A DNA stretch of 64,000 bases from NCBI GenBank assembly GCA_032068765.1, contig DAMBHY010000001.1, positions 211,284 to 275,283 of the forward strand, written 5' to 3'. Below the pieces are notes generated by a model. It saw nothing but the letters and a program-made list of their open reading frames with translations. It did not search any database and had not been told where the DNA came from. A program made the position numbers and the translations under genes. This document shows, piece after piece, positions 53,629 to 62,906 of this stretch; position 1 is the first letter of the stretch; every line of letters begins with the position of its first letter. The DNA comes from DAMBHY01 sp032068765. GTDB lineage: Bacteria > Bacteroidota > Bacteroidia > Bacteroidales > Dysgonomonadaceae.

Positions 53629-54849
53629 TTACAAAAGAAAATTGTCAATCATGGAATCTTTATATCCTAAGAAATAGAGAATACCATCTATGCCAACGGT
53701 GGAAAGCGATTGATGTGCATTTTGTTTTACTTTTGGTTTTGCATGAAAAGCTATTCCCAAACCGGCTGTGGCAAGCATTGGCAAATCATTGGCACCATCA
53801 CCAACAGCTACTGTCTGGCGAATATCAATTCTTTCAACTTGTGCTATCAAACGGAGAAGTTCGGCTTTTCTTTTGCCATCCACCACATCTCCTAGATATC
53901 TTCCAGTAAGTTTACCATTTTCAATTTCCAAATCATTGGCATACATATAATCAAAACCGAACTTTTCTTTCAGATAATTACCAAAATATGTAAATCCGCC
54001 TGATAAAATAGCTGTTTTGAAACCAATTCGTTTTAGTACTTTCATAAGTCTTTCCAAACCTTCAGTATAAGGAAGATTTTCTGCAATGTCTTGCATTACC
54101 GAAACATCCAAACCTTTCAATAACGCAACCCTTCGCTCAAAACTCTCATTGAAATCAATTTCACCGCGCATGGCTGACTCCGTAATTGCTTTTACCTTAT
54201 CGCCAATTCCAGCTTTAATCGCGAGTTCATCAATAACTTCAGTCTGAATCAGGGTAGAATCCATATCGAAACAAATCAGGCGACGCATACGGCGAAACAT
54301 ACTTTCTTCCTGAAATGAAATATCAAGTTCCAATTCGGAAGTAAGTTTCAAAAATTCGCCCTGCATTTGACTTTTATCCTTTGGAGTTCCTCTCACAGAC
54401 AGCTCCACACATGACTTGGCTGAACGCATGTTTTCTTCCAAAGGAATACGTCCTGTCAAACGATTCATATTATCTATATTCAAACCCTGTTCTGTAACTA
54501 TACTTGAAACAGCTGCAATCTGTTTGGCTGTCAACACGCGTCCCAACAAAGTAATGATATATCTGTTTTTACCTTGCATTGAGACCCAGTTTGAATAAAC
54601 GTCATTTGTAATTGGAGAAAAACGAACAGTAACATTTAATTCATATGCTTTGAAAAGTAAATCTTTCATAATTTCTCCTGAATTCTTCGCTTTAAAAAGA
54701 ATCCCCAACGAAAGATTTTTGTGAATATCAGCTTGTCCAATATCTAAAATAAATGCGTCGTGATTCGCCAAGACCTCAGTTAATCCAGCAGTTACGCCAG
54801 GCTTATCATCACCATTAATAGTGACTAGAATGATTTCTGATTCCTCCAT
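53629..54849 (-). CDS. serB: phosphoserine phosphatase with N-terminal ACT domains
   Basis: The 406-residue enzyme makes serine from phosphoserine. Two ACT-like regulatory domains occupy about residues 5-170, starting 'ILVTINGDDKPGVTAGLTEV'. The HAD phosphatase core follows with Asp195 and Asp197 in 'CFDMDSTLIQTEV', 'AILSGGFTYFGNYL' and 'AVGDGANDLPMLATAGLGIA'. The ACT domains suggest feedback control by serine. It is 7 bases downstream of the DUF4922 gene and probably translated from the same message. Confidence 0.95.
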   Translation of the reverse strand: MEESEIILVTINGDDKPGVTAGLTEVLANHDAFILDIGQADIHKNLSLGILFKAKNSGEIMKDLLFKAYELNVTVRFSPITNDVYSNWVSMQGKNRYIITLLGRVLTAKQIAAVSSIVTEQGLNIDNMNRLTGRIPLEENMRSAKSCVELSVRGTPKDKSQMQGEFLKLTSELELDISFQEESMFRRMRRLICFDMDSTLIQTEVIDELAIKAGIGDKVKAITESAMRGEIDFNESFERRVALLKGLDVSVMQDIAENLPYTEGLERLMKVLKRIGFKTAILSGGFTYFGNYLKEKFGFDYMYANDLEIENGKLTGRYLGDVVDGKRKAELLRLIAQVERIDIRQTVAVGDGANDLPMLATAGLGIAFHAKPKVKQNAHQSLSTVGIDGILYFLGYKDSMIDNFLL

Positions 54850-54856
54850 ACAAAAA

Positions 54857-55699
54857 TTATATAATGGGCATTGAAACTTGATTGTAAATATCCTCTATAT
54901 CGTGTTGGAAAATTTTCTCGAAATCTTCTGGACGTGAAGCGATAATAAGGCCCGTCATATCGATAGCGCCCGGGCTGATAAGTAACTGATCGTTTCCCTC
55001 CAGAAAATATTGTCTTGGACGATGTGCTTTTCTCGGGAAAACGTGAACTACATATTTTCCGTTATCCATAAAAGCAATAATATTCATCATCGGTTCTTCT
55101 TCATCCGGTTGTTTGGATTTCAGATAATCGTAAATATCTTCAAATCTTTGCAAAACCTCTTCTTTGTTTTCGCTTTCAATTATTAAACAGGAACGCAATT
55201 CATTTTCGCCCTCCATCAAAATTTCCGATTTTAATCCTGCCTGAAAATGAAAATGGTCTGGCGCAGATGCTCCAGATTTTGGTCCATTGTAGAAAACTAC
55301 ATAATCCGGCAAATTTTCAGCCAGTGATAGTAAGTCTCCCAATTTATTTCCTATTCTTTGTGGAACGTGAGAATGTAACGGAATTGTCAAATGATTTTTT
55401 AAGATTGGGAAAGGATTGACAAGGATAATATATTTTTCCAAAAAAGGAATTCCCCATTGAACAGTAGGCCGATTTGCTTCGCATAAGAAGCATGGTCTTT
55501 TTTCTATATTCTTAGCATCCACTTTTGCACCTGATGAAACAATTCGCGCGGGATTAAACTGTATGTCCACATATAATGAATTATCCCAGGATAATCTTTT
55601 TGTTTGCAAATTCGATAAATCATGCACACGCTGATCAAAATCTTTCCACTCTTTACGCTGTGACTCTATTAGTTTATTTACTTCAGATTGTAAATCCAT
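54857..55699 (-). CDS. DUF4922 HIT-like nucleotidyltransferase/phosphorylase
   Basis: The 280-residue protein starts at the ATG at 55699 ('MDLQSEVNKLIESQRKEW'); the upstream 27 codons lie in AT-rich leader and lack family resemblance. It has 'KRPCFLCEANRPTVQWGIPF', 'ILVNPFPILKNHLTIPLHSH' and the HIT-superfamily motif 'APDHFHFQAG', where the histidines would form a nucleotidyl intermediate. The overall pattern resembles GalT/GDP-L-galactose phosphorylase relatives. The substrate is unknown. It is coupled to serB (7-base gap). Confidence 0.75.
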   Translation of the reverse strand: MDLQSEVNKLIESQRKEWKDFDQRVHDLSNLQTKRLSWDNSLYVDIQFNPARIVSSGAKVDAKNIEKRPCFLCEANRPTVQWGIPFLEKYIILVNPFPILKNHLTIPLHSHVPQRIGNKLGDLLSLAENLPDYVVFYNGPKSGASAPDHFHFQAGLKSEILMEGENELRSCLIIESENKEEVLQRFEDIYDYLKSKQPDEEEPMMNIIAFMDNGKYVVHVFPRKAHRPRQYFLEGNDQLLISPGAIDMTGLIIASRPEDFEKIFQHDIEDIYNQVSMPII

Positions 55700-55894
55700 A
55701 TGATTGTTATTTTCAAAACAAAGATAACCATTATGAATCATTTCATAAAATATAGGCTTGAAATAAAAAGACACAAACAAAAAAATAGATCATATTGTTA
55801 TTTCAATATCACAATATTTTATTGGCTCTGTTGAGCATCACTGTATCAACAATAAATGGTATTTAGTTGATTGAGTGTAACCAATTTCTAAAAA

Positions 55895-56374
55895 TTATTT
55901 CAACATTTCTTCTCCGAAGTTAAGAGGAAGAATATCTTTAATTGATTCTAGCACATATATTTCGTCATCGCTGTATAAATAAAGTTTTATAGGCATTTTA
56001 AATCTATTTTCCACTTCCAAAATAACTTGCCGGCATGCTCCGCAAGGAGTAATCACGTCTTTTGTAAAACTTCCTTTATAAAAAGCGGCAACGCTCATCG
56101 CTACGATTTTTCGATTCGGAAAATTTGCATTCGCAAAAAACAATGTTGTTCTTTCAGCGCAAGTTCCAGACGGATACGCTGCATTTTCCTGATTATTACC
56201 GCTCATTATTTCGCCATCTTCAAAAAGTATCGCAGCGCCTACATGAAAATGTGAATATGGAACATATGCATTCATACACGAAGTTTTAGCCGCTTCTATA
56301 AGATTTTTTTCGATTTGAGAGCATTCGTCTATCGTATAAACTCTTATCTTTGTACTTATATTAAATTCTTTCAT
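55895..56374 (-). CDS. cdd: cytidine deaminase
   Basis: The 159-residue zinc enzyme deaminates cytidine and deoxycytidine in pyrimidine salvage. The zinc ligands are Cys72 with the catalytic Glu74 in 'TCAERTTLFF' and Cys111 and Cys114 in 'TPCGACRQVILE'. 'YVPYSHFHVGAAILFEDGE' completes the substrate pocket. It is divergent from the glucosaminidase gene with 40 bases between. Confidence 0.95.
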   Translation of the reverse strand: MKEFNISTKIRVYTIDECSQIEKNLIEAAKTSCMNAYVPYSHFHVGAAILFEDGEIMSGNNQENAAYPSGTCAERTTLFFANANFPNRKIVAMSVAAFYKGSFTKDVITPCGACRQVILEVENRFKMPIKLYLYSDDEIYVLESIKDILPLNFGEEMLK

Positions 56375-56414
56375 AACTGCTATTTAATTGTTTTCAGAAT
56401 TTTTTTTAATGTAA

Positions 56415-57347
56415 ATGACTTCACAACATCACAAATATACATATATTTCTTTCATCTTTGCTTTAATTTTTTCTATTCCACTTTCTGCACAAAATCGAAA
56501 TAATTTATATGCAAAATATATTATGCAGTATAATGCGATTGCAGTGGACCATATGCAGAAATATGGAATTCCAGCTTCTATAACTCTAGCTCAGGGAATA
56601 TTGGAATCTGGTGCGGGAATTGGAGAATTGGCGGTTAAATCAAATAACCACTTTGGAATAAAATGTCACAATTCATGGAGTGGTCCCAGAATTTATCATA
56701 ATGATGATAATCCGAATGATTGCTTCAGAAAGTATGAGAGGGTGGAAGATTCTTACAAAGACCATTCTGAGTTCTTAACACGAGGAGTACGTTATAAAAG
56801 TTTATTTGATCTACAAAAAACTGATTTTAGAGGCTGGGCGCGAGGGTTGCAGAAATGCGGCTACGCCACTGATATCGCATATGCCAATAAATTGATTAAA
56901 ATAATTGAAGATTACGAACTTTTTAGATACGACGATCCAAAATATGTGGCTTCTGTAACAGGACAACCTGTTAAGGAAACTCCTAAACCTTCAAATCCGG
57001 CATTGTATAGACATATTCCTTATCGCACACATGGTTTGGTTTACGTTATTGCAACATCAAAAGATACTTACGCAGATATTGCTAAGGAATTTGGATTCAA
57101 GGAAAAGAATCTGCGTAAATGGAATGAAGTTCCTTATGACTTTCCTTTGAGTGACGGTGATCTGGTTTATTTCCAAAAGAAAAAGCCTCGTGCGGACGAG
57201 CCTCATTTTGACCACGTAGTTCAGATTGGAGAGTCCATGCATAGTATTTCCCAAAAATATGGTATTCAACTAAAGAGTCTTTATAAACTCAACAAAAAGA
57301 AATATGATTATGTACCAATTGAAGGTGACGTAATCCTGCTTCGATAA
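56415..57347 (+). CDS. exported glucosaminidase with C-terminal LysM repeats
   Basis: The 310-residue protein has a signal peptide ending 'PLSAQN' near residue 27, a glucosaminidase (FlgJ/GH73-like) domain at residues 35-170 with the catalytic glutamate probably in 'GILESGAGIGELAVKSNNHF', and two LysM-type segments near residues 205-250 and 262-309 ('QIGESMHSISQKYGIQLKSL'). It should cleave peptidoglycan glycan strands outside the inner membrane. It starts a run of plus-strand genes: DUF4290, rimM, dxr and rseP. Confidence 0.9.
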   Translation: MTSQHHKYTYISFIFALIFSIPLSAQNRNNLYAKYIMQYNAIAVDHMQKYGIPASITLAQGILESGAGIGELAVKSNNHFGIKCHNSWSGPRIYHNDDNPNDCFRKYERVEDSYKDHSEFLTRGVRYKSLFDLQKTDFRGWARGLQKCGYATDIAYANKLIKIIEDYELFRYDDPKYVASVTGQPVKETPKPSNPALYRHIPYRTHGLVYVIATSKDTYADIAKEFGFKEKNLRKWNEVPYDFPLSDGDLVYFQKKKPRADEPHFDHVVQIGESMHSISQKYGIQLKSLYKLNKKKYDYVPIEGDVILLR

Positions 57348-57373
57348 ATTCTAAAAAGAAATTTACAAAAAAT

Positions 57374-57973
57374 ATGATATATAATACCCAACAAAAAAAG
57401 ATGGTCATGCCTGAATACGGGCGCAATATTCAAAACATGGTAGACCATTGCGTGAGCGTTGAAGACAGAAAAGAACGCGAAAAATGCGCATCTTCTATCA
57501 TCGATATTATGGGAAATATGTTTCCTCATCTTCGCGATGTAAATGATTTCAAGCATATTTTATGGGATCATCTTGCAATTATGTCTGATTTTAAATTAGA
57601 TATTGACTATCCTTATGATGTAATCAAAGAGGAAGAATTAAATACTCCTCCGCAAAAAGTGGATTACAGTACCAATAATATTCAATACAAACATTACGGA
57701 AAACTTCTTCAACAAATGATTCAAGCGGCCGCTGAAAAAGAAGAAGGAGAAGAAAAAACAGCATTGGTAAATACATTGCTTAATCAGATGAAAAAATCTT
57801 ATATTCAATGGAACAAAGACGTTGAAAACGAGAAAATTTTTCAGGATATTGAAGAAATATCTAAGGGGAAGATTAAAATTGATCGAGAAAATTTTGAGTT
57901 TACAGAAACCAAAAACTCAGGAAGTTCAAATAAAAAGAACAATAAAAACAACAAATCCCAACGTAAATATTAA
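57374..57973 (+). CDS. DUF4290 protein
   Basis: The 199-residue protein begins 'MIYNTQQKKMVMPEYGRNIQ', the standard opening of this Bacteroidota-specific family, and has a helical body with 'REKCASSIIDIMGNMFPHLR' and a Lys/Asn-rich C-terminal tail. Its function is unknown. It lies 9 bases before rimM, a pairing often seen in the phylum, and may act in translation or ribosome assembly by association only. Confidence 0.82.
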   Translation: MIYNTQQKKMVMPEYGRNIQNMVDHCVSVEDRKEREKCASSIIDIMGNMFPHLRDVNDFKHILWDHLAIMSDFKLDIDYPYDVIKEEELNTPPQKVDYSTNNIQYKHYGKLLQQMIQAAAEKEEGEEKTALVNTLLNQMKKSYIQWNKDVENEKIFQDIEEISKGKIKIDRENFEFTETKNSGSSNKKNNKNNKSQRKY

Positions 57974-57982
57974 ACTACAATT

Positions 57983-58522
57983 TTGATACTTCAAGAAGAC
58001 ATTGTAGCGGTTGGGCGTTTACTCAAACCTCATGGAATAAAAGGCGAAATAACGCTTCTTTACAACCAATCATCTTATTCCGAAATTGAGTCCCAGTTTT
58101 TTATCGTAGAAATGGATGGTCTTTTTGTTCCTTTTTTTGTAGAAGAGAAACGAATTGCAACTGACACATCCTCAAGAATCAAATTTGAAGATGTTAACGA
58201 CGAAATCTCCGTTTCGAAATTTTCAAACAAAACTGTATACCTCCCTAAAAATGTGATTAAAGAAGAGAAAGAGGTAAACGGCTGGGAAATCCTTATTAGT
58301 TATACAGCTATCGATAAGGAACTCGGCGAATTAGGAGAGATAATTGATATTGACACTTCAACAATAAATAATTTGTTTGTCATAGCTGCTAAAGACGACG
58401 AAGAAATTTTAATTCCGGTTGCGGAAGAATTTATTGAAGGAATAGACGAAAAGGAACGAATAATTCTATTTAATCTTCCTGCGGGTTTGATTTATGAAGA
58501 TGATGCCCAAACGGAAGAATAG
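57983..58522 (+). CDS. rimM: 16S rRNA processing/ribosome maturation factor RimM
   Basis: The 179-residue protein assists assembly of the 30S head. The N-terminal RimM domain begins 'VAVGRLLKPHGIKGEITLLY', and the C-terminal PRC-barrel-like domain contains 'ELGELGEIIDIDTSTINNLF' and 'EILIPVAEEFIEGID'. The start codon is TTG at 57983, since no ATG or GTG is in range and the N-terminus matches the family. It is 9 bases after DUF4290 and 9 bases before dxr. Confidence 0.93.
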   Translation: MILQEDIVAVGRLLKPHGIKGEITLLYNQSSYSEIESQFFIVEMDGLFVPFFVEEKRIATDTSSRIKFEDVNDEISVSKFSNKTVYLPKNVIKEEKEVNGWEILISYTAIDKELGELGEIIDIDTSTINNLFVIAAKDDEEILIPVAEEFIEGIDEKERIILFNLPAGLIYEDDAQTEE

Positions 58523-58531
58523 AACTGAAGG

Positions 58532-59701
58532 ATGGAAAAAGAAAAAAGAAAAATCGCGATATTAGGTTCAACAGGATCTATTGGTACACAAGCGCTAGAT
58601 GTAATTGCTCAGCATCCCGACCAGATGGAGGCAGTTGCACTTGTAGCCAATAATAATGCAGAATTATTAATTGCTCAGGCACGACAATTTGTTCCCGATG
58701 ATGTAGTAATTGCCAATGAATCAAAATATATCGAGGTAAAAGAAGCACTCAAAGACTTACCGATAAAGGTTTGGGCAGGAGAAGAATCGATTTGTGATGT
58801 CGTAAAAAACTCTGAAACAGATATTGTGCTCACTGCGATGGTTGGATTCTCGGGCCTAAAGCCTACAATTTCTGCCATCAAAGCAGGCAAAACTATCGCC
58901 TTGGCGAATAAGGAGACTTTGGTAGTAGCGGGAGAAATTATTACTTCACTTGCATTGGAGCATCGCACTCCTATCCTGCCTGTCGACTCTGAACATTCCG
59001 CTATTTTCCAATGCCTAAACGGCGAAAGCCACAATAAAATAGATAAAATACTGCTTACTGCATCTGGTGGACCTTTTCGCACTTACTCTAGAGAGCAGTT
59101 GGCAAACGTTACACGAGAACAAGCTCTGAAACATCCCAACTGGAGTATGGGAGCTAAAGTCACCATCGATTCATCGACATTGATGAACAAAGGTTTTGAG
59201 ATGATTGAAGCCAAATGGTTGTTCGGTGTGGAGCCAAAAGATATAGAGGTTGTGGTGCATCCGCAATCCATCATCCATTCAATGGTGCAGTTTGAGGACT
59301 CATCCATCATCGCACAATTAGGACAGCCCGATATGCGCATACCCATTCAATATTCTTTCACTTATCCTCATCGGATATCTTTGGATGTTCCCCAAATGAA
59401 TATCTTTGAAATTGGCACTTTCACATTTGAAAAACCGGATATGCAGAAATTTGTAAATCTAGAATTGGCTTACTATTCGATAGCGAAAGGAGGAAATGCT
59501 TGTTGTATATTAAACGCAGCAAACGAAATTGCCGTAGCATCATTTCTCAACAACGAAATTGGATTTCTTCAAATGAGTGACGTAATTTCTCACACTCTTG
59601 AAAAGGCTCAATTTATCTCTCAACCAAATTTACAAAACTATTTCGACTCCGATACTGAAGCGAGATTAATTGCAACAGAATACATTCAACAAATTAAATA
59701 A
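58532..59701 (+). CDS. dxr: 1-deoxy-D-xylulose-5-phosphate reductoisomerase
   Basis: The 389-residue enzyme catalyses the first committed step of the MEP isoprenoid pathway. The NADPH loop is 'ILGSTGSIGTQALDVIAQHP' at residues 10-29. Metal and substrate-binding blocks include 'LPVDSEHSAIFQ', 'ASGGPFR' and 'MNKGFEMIEA'. The length is normal. It lies between rimM and rseP with short gaps. Confidence 0.97.
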   Translation: MEKEKRKIAILGSTGSIGTQALDVIAQHPDQMEAVALVANNNAELLIAQARQFVPDDVVIANESKYIEVKEALKDLPIKVWAGEESICDVVKNSETDIVLTAMVGFSGLKPTISAIKAGKTIALANKETLVVAGEIITSLALEHRTPILPVDSEHSAIFQCLNGESHNKIDKILLTASGGPFRTYSREQLANVTREQALKHPNWSMGAKVTIDSSTLMNKGFEMIEAKWLFGVEPKDIEVVVHPQSIIHSMVQFEDSSIIAQLGQPDMRIPIQYSFTYPHRISLDVPQMNIFEIGTFTFEKPDMQKFVNLELAYYSIAKGGNACCILNAANEIAVASFLNNEIGFLQMSDVISHTLEKAQFISQPNLQNYFDSDTEARLIATEYIQQIK

Positions 59702-59722
59702 AACAGAACACAATATTTTTTA

Positions 59723-61060
59723 ATGGAAACATTTTTAATTAAAGCACTTCAATTGATAATGAGTTTGTCTATCCTCGTGATAGTTCATGAGTTTGGACAC
59801 TTTATATTTGCACGGTTATTTAATATTAGAGTTGAAAAATTCTATCTTTTCTTCGATCCCTGGTTTTCACTTTTCAAATACAAACCAAAAAACAGCGAAA
59901 CCGAATACGGAATTGGTTGGCTGCCGTTGGGTGGATATGTCAAAATATCAGGGATGATTGACGAATCAATGGACAAGGAACAAATGGCGCAACCTATACA
60001 ACCGTGGGAATTTCGTGCAAAACCCGCATGGCAGAGAGTATTAGTGATGATTGCCGGAGTAGTTTTTAATCTTCTGCTCGCGTTTTTTATTTATTCAATG
60101 ATAGTTTTCACATGGGGTTCATCCTACATGCCGATGAAAAATGTGAAAGACGGAATGCAGTTCAGTACCACTGCAGAAGCAATGGGATTCAGAGACGGAG
60201 ACGTACTATTGTATGCCGATGGAAAAGATATTATTGACCGTGGCGACGTAATAGATAATTACGCGTCTCAAATAATGGAAGCTAATACTGTTACCGTTTT
60301 GCGTGACAATAAAGAGGTGAATATCCAGATGCCTGAAGATTTCGTAGCACGTTTGATGCGCGAGAAAAAAGGTTTTGCAACTTACCGAAACATGCAACCA
60401 CCGGTAGTTATAGCAGTTGAAAAAGGTATGATTGCAGATAAAATAAAGCTACAGCCAGGTGACAGTATTGTGGCTATTAATGGCAATCTAACAGCTACAT
60501 TTGAAGATTTTCGTAATCAAGTTGATTTAAACAAAGGAAAGAGTATAAAATTAGATTTTTATAGACAAGGTACTCTTCAAAGCGTGATGGCGCCTTTGGA
60601 TTCAACAGGACTTTTGGGTTTTCAGGCACAGGGAATCGATCTGTCAAAATATGCTGTACACGAAAAATATTCTTTCTTCGGTTCATTCCCAAAAGGTGTT
60701 GAATTCGGAATGAGAACTTTGAAGGGATATATTGCTCAATTCAAATATGTATTTACCAAAGACGGAGCAAAATCATTGGGTGGGTTCGGAACATTGGGAA
60801 ATCTTTTCCCTAAAAAGTGGGACTGGTATGCATTCTGGAAAATGACGGCATTCTTATCTGTAATTTTAGCGTTCATGAATATTCTTCCAATTCCGGGTTT
60901 AGACGGAGGACACGTAATGTTTCTGGTTTACGAAGTAATTACAGGACGAAAGCCGAGCGAAAAAGTGATGGAATACGCCCAAATAGTGGGAATGGTTTTT
61001 CTATTCGGTTTGTTGATTTACGCCAACGGTATGGATGTATTCCGAGCCATCTTCAAATAA
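59723..61060 (+). CDS. rseP: site-2 protease RseP
   Basis: The 445-residue intramembrane zinc metalloprotease cleaves anti-sigma factors and remnant signal peptides. The zinc motif 'VHEFGHFIFA' gives His22, Glu23 and His26; the third ligand is in 'NILPIPGLDGGHVMF' near residue 394. Two PDZ-like regions lie between, the second with 'MIADKIKLQPGDSIVAINGN'. Four membrane segments are expected. It is 21 bases after dxr, an arrangement common in bacteria. Confidence 0.95.
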   Translation: METFLIKALQLIMSLSILVIVHEFGHFIFARLFNIRVEKFYLFFDPWFSLFKYKPKNSETEYGIGWLPLGGYVKISGMIDESMDKEQMAQPIQPWEFRAKPAWQRVLVMIAGVVFNLLLAFFIYSMIVFTWGSSYMPMKNVKDGMQFSTTAEAMGFRDGDVLLYADGKDIIDRGDVIDNYASQIMEANTVTVLRDNKEVNIQMPEDFVARLMREKKGFATYRNMQPPVVIAVEKGMIADKIKLQPGDSIVAINGNLTATFEDFRNQVDLNKGKSIKLDFYRQGTLQSVMAPLDSTGLLGFQAQGIDLSKYAVHEKYSFFGSFPKGVEFGMRTLKGYIAQFKYVFTKDGAKSLGGFGTLGNLFPKKWDWYAFWKMTAFLSVILAFMNILPIPGLDGGHVMFLVYEVITGRKPSEKVMEYAQIVGMVFLFGLLIYANGMDVFRAIFK

Positions 61061-61072
61061 AAATATCCAATT

Positions 61073-61148
61073 GGAAGGGGAGCAACTCCCTTTCCTATTG
61101 TTTTATTGAATGACCTAATGGACCTTATCAAAAAAGGTCTTTTTTTTT
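61073..61148 (+). terminator. two stem-loops ending the rimM-dxr-rseP unit
   Basis: GGAAGGGGAG pairs with CTCCCTTTCC at 61073-61096, with one G-U pair. A second hairpin, GACCTT with AAGGTC at 61121-61139, is followed by about nine T residues and is the better terminator. Confidence 0.75.
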
Positions 61149-61210
61149 CAAAAAAAACTGTATTTTTGAAGCCTAATATTTTAAATTATTAATCTTAAAT
61201 AAAAAATTGT

Positions 61211-62170
61211 ATGTCTGAAAATTTAACAAACTTCAAAAACATTGTAGTAGCAGGAGGTGGCGTACTAGGATCTCAAATCGCTCTGCAAAGTAGTTATAAC
61301 GGATTTAACGTAACAATATGGTTGAGAAGTGAAAGCAGTATTGGTAGAACTCAACCCAAATTGGACTTTTTCAAAAATGAATATGTTAAAGCCATCAAAT
61401 TGATGGACACACCGGAGGGTAAAACCGCCGAATGTTGGTGCAGAGGAATTGCTGATTTTGATGGTTTCAACAAAGATGAAGCTTTAGAAAAAATTACAAA
61501 AGCACATGCCAATATAAAATTAGAATTAGACATGGCAAAAGCAGTTGAAGACGCAGATTTGGTCATCGAAAGTATGGCTGAAAATGTTCAAGATAAAATA
61601 GACTTCTACAAGAAAATGGCCCCATTACTGCCCGAAAAGACAATTATCGTAACCAACTCTTCAACCCTACTACCCTCCAAATTTGCCAAATACACAGGTC
61701 GTCCCGACAAATATCTTGCTTTGCATTTTGCAAATACCATCTGGAAAAATAATGTGGTGGAAGTAATGTCTCAAAAGAAGACCAATAAGATTTATTTTGA
61801 TAAGGTCATGAAGTTCGCTGAGGAAATAAGAATGATTCCTCTACCGGTGCACAAAGAAAAAGCAGGTTATCTGTTGAATTCGATGCTCGTTCCTCTTCTC
61901 TTTTCCGGTATGGATTTATTGGTAAACGGCATTTCGGATGTGGAAAGCATCGACAAAGCATGGGAAACCGGAACAGGATCTCCAAAAGGACCTTTCAAGA
62001 TTCTCGATACAGTGGGATTAACAACTGCTCACAATATCGTGAAAAACTACGTCAAGATGCCGTCTTTCCTCGCTCCATACAATTTCAAAGGCATGGAAAA
62101 GATGTTGAAGAAGTACATTGACGAAGGGAAGCTGGGAAAAAACAGTGGCGAAGGATTTTATAAATACTAA
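61211..62170 (+). CDS. 3-hydroxyacyl-CoA dehydrogenase
   Basis: The 319-residue NAD-dependent enzyme has the Rossmann loop 'IVVAGGGVLGSQIALQSSYN' at residues 11-30, 'DADLVIESMAENVQDKIDFY' and the catalytic 'LALHFANTIWKNNVVEVM' with the histidine near residue 176. The C-terminal helical domain has 'KAGYLLNSMLVPLLFSGMDL'. It probably acts on 3-hydroxybutyryl-CoA or a similar substrate. Other beta-oxidation genes are not adjacent, so the pathway is open. Confidence 0.87.
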   Translation: MSENLTNFKNIVVAGGGVLGSQIALQSSYNGFNVTIWLRSESSIGRTQPKLDFFKNEYVKAIKLMDTPEGKTAECWCRGIADFDGFNKDEALEKITKAHANIKLELDMAKAVEDADLVIESMAENVQDKIDFYKKMAPLLPEKTIIVTNSSTLLPSKFAKYTGRPDKYLALHFANTIWKNNVVEVMSQKKTNKIYFDKVMKFAEEIRMIPLPVHKEKAGYLLNSMLVPLLFSGMDLLVNGISDVESIDKAWETGTGSPKGPFKILDTVGLTTAHNIVKNYVKMPSFLAPYNFKGMEKMLKKYIDEGKLGKNSGEGFYKY

Positions 62171-62469
62171 AGATACACATAGAGGCTATCTAATAAGTGA
62201 ATTCTTCTGCTAGATTGTCATTCAAAACAGAGCTTCAGCGAAGTGAAGAATCCTATAAGTTTGAGGTTTAATGTTTATAGTTCAATGTTGTTGTCGACCG
62301 AAGTTATTTACTTGTTTATCTAAGAATAGATGTCTCACTTCGTTCGGCATTACAAGATGAAACAACAATTATATTTATTAAACAACCTCTTTTTTATATC
62401 AAAAAAACTGCGGGAAAGCATCGGAATTTTTCCGACGACGTTAATGAAAACTGCGGCAAGGTATCGTAG
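62171..62469. repeat. remnants of dispersed intergenic repeats
   Basis: TGTCATTC...GAAGTGAAGAATCC (about 62217-62252) and an opposite-facing ATGTCTCACTTCGTTCGGCATTACA (about 62329) form the ends of an inverted-repeat element common between Bacteroidota genes. Further on, AAAACTGCG and CGTAGTTTT near 62447-62473 form another imperfect hairpin, with a degenerate direct copy about 40 bases before it. No gene is seen. Confidence 0.45.
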
Positions 62470-62841
62470 TTTTCCAATGAGGCCTATATGCATGCTTATC
62501 TTTATTCTAAATATTCAAGTGATCCTGCTTATGGAAAAACTAAATTTGATGATGCTTTTAATAAATTTCAAGCAGAAATAAAAAGAGAAAAACCATATCT
62601 AGATCAAGATTCAGAACATAAGAATATGGCAGAAAATTGGATAGAACTACTCGCTACTGAATTACAAAACTTACATGAGAATCAAGGAGATAGTTACAAT
62701 AGATTTTGGAATGTAATGAAAGATTGTGGAATTGTGATAAATGACCACAATAAGAATATTTATTACAAATCATTAGCTTGGGAGGGGCTTGAAAATACAA
62801 ATGCATATATTAAAATGGAACCAACTCTTAAAAAGAAATAG
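62470..62841 (+). pseudogene. orphan C-terminal fragment of an unidentified protein
   Basis: The frame is open from just after a TAG at 62467 and has its first ATG at 62488. It encodes 117 residues from that ATG. The sequence looks like the compact helical end of a larger protein: 'YSSDPAYGKTKFDDAFNKFQ', 'HKNMAENWIELLATELQNLH', 'SYNRFWNVMKDCGIVI'. Sense already begins before the ATG ('FSNEAY'), and no signal peptide is present, so an upstream part appears lost. Such tails occur at the ends of large surface or RHS-type toxins in Bacteroidota, but I cannot place it in a named family. Confidence 0.5.
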
Positions 62842-62906
62842 AAGATATAAGAAATAGAGCAATGATTAGTCCTTCAAAATCTTGGACTTGTAAAAATTAA
62901 AAGCAT

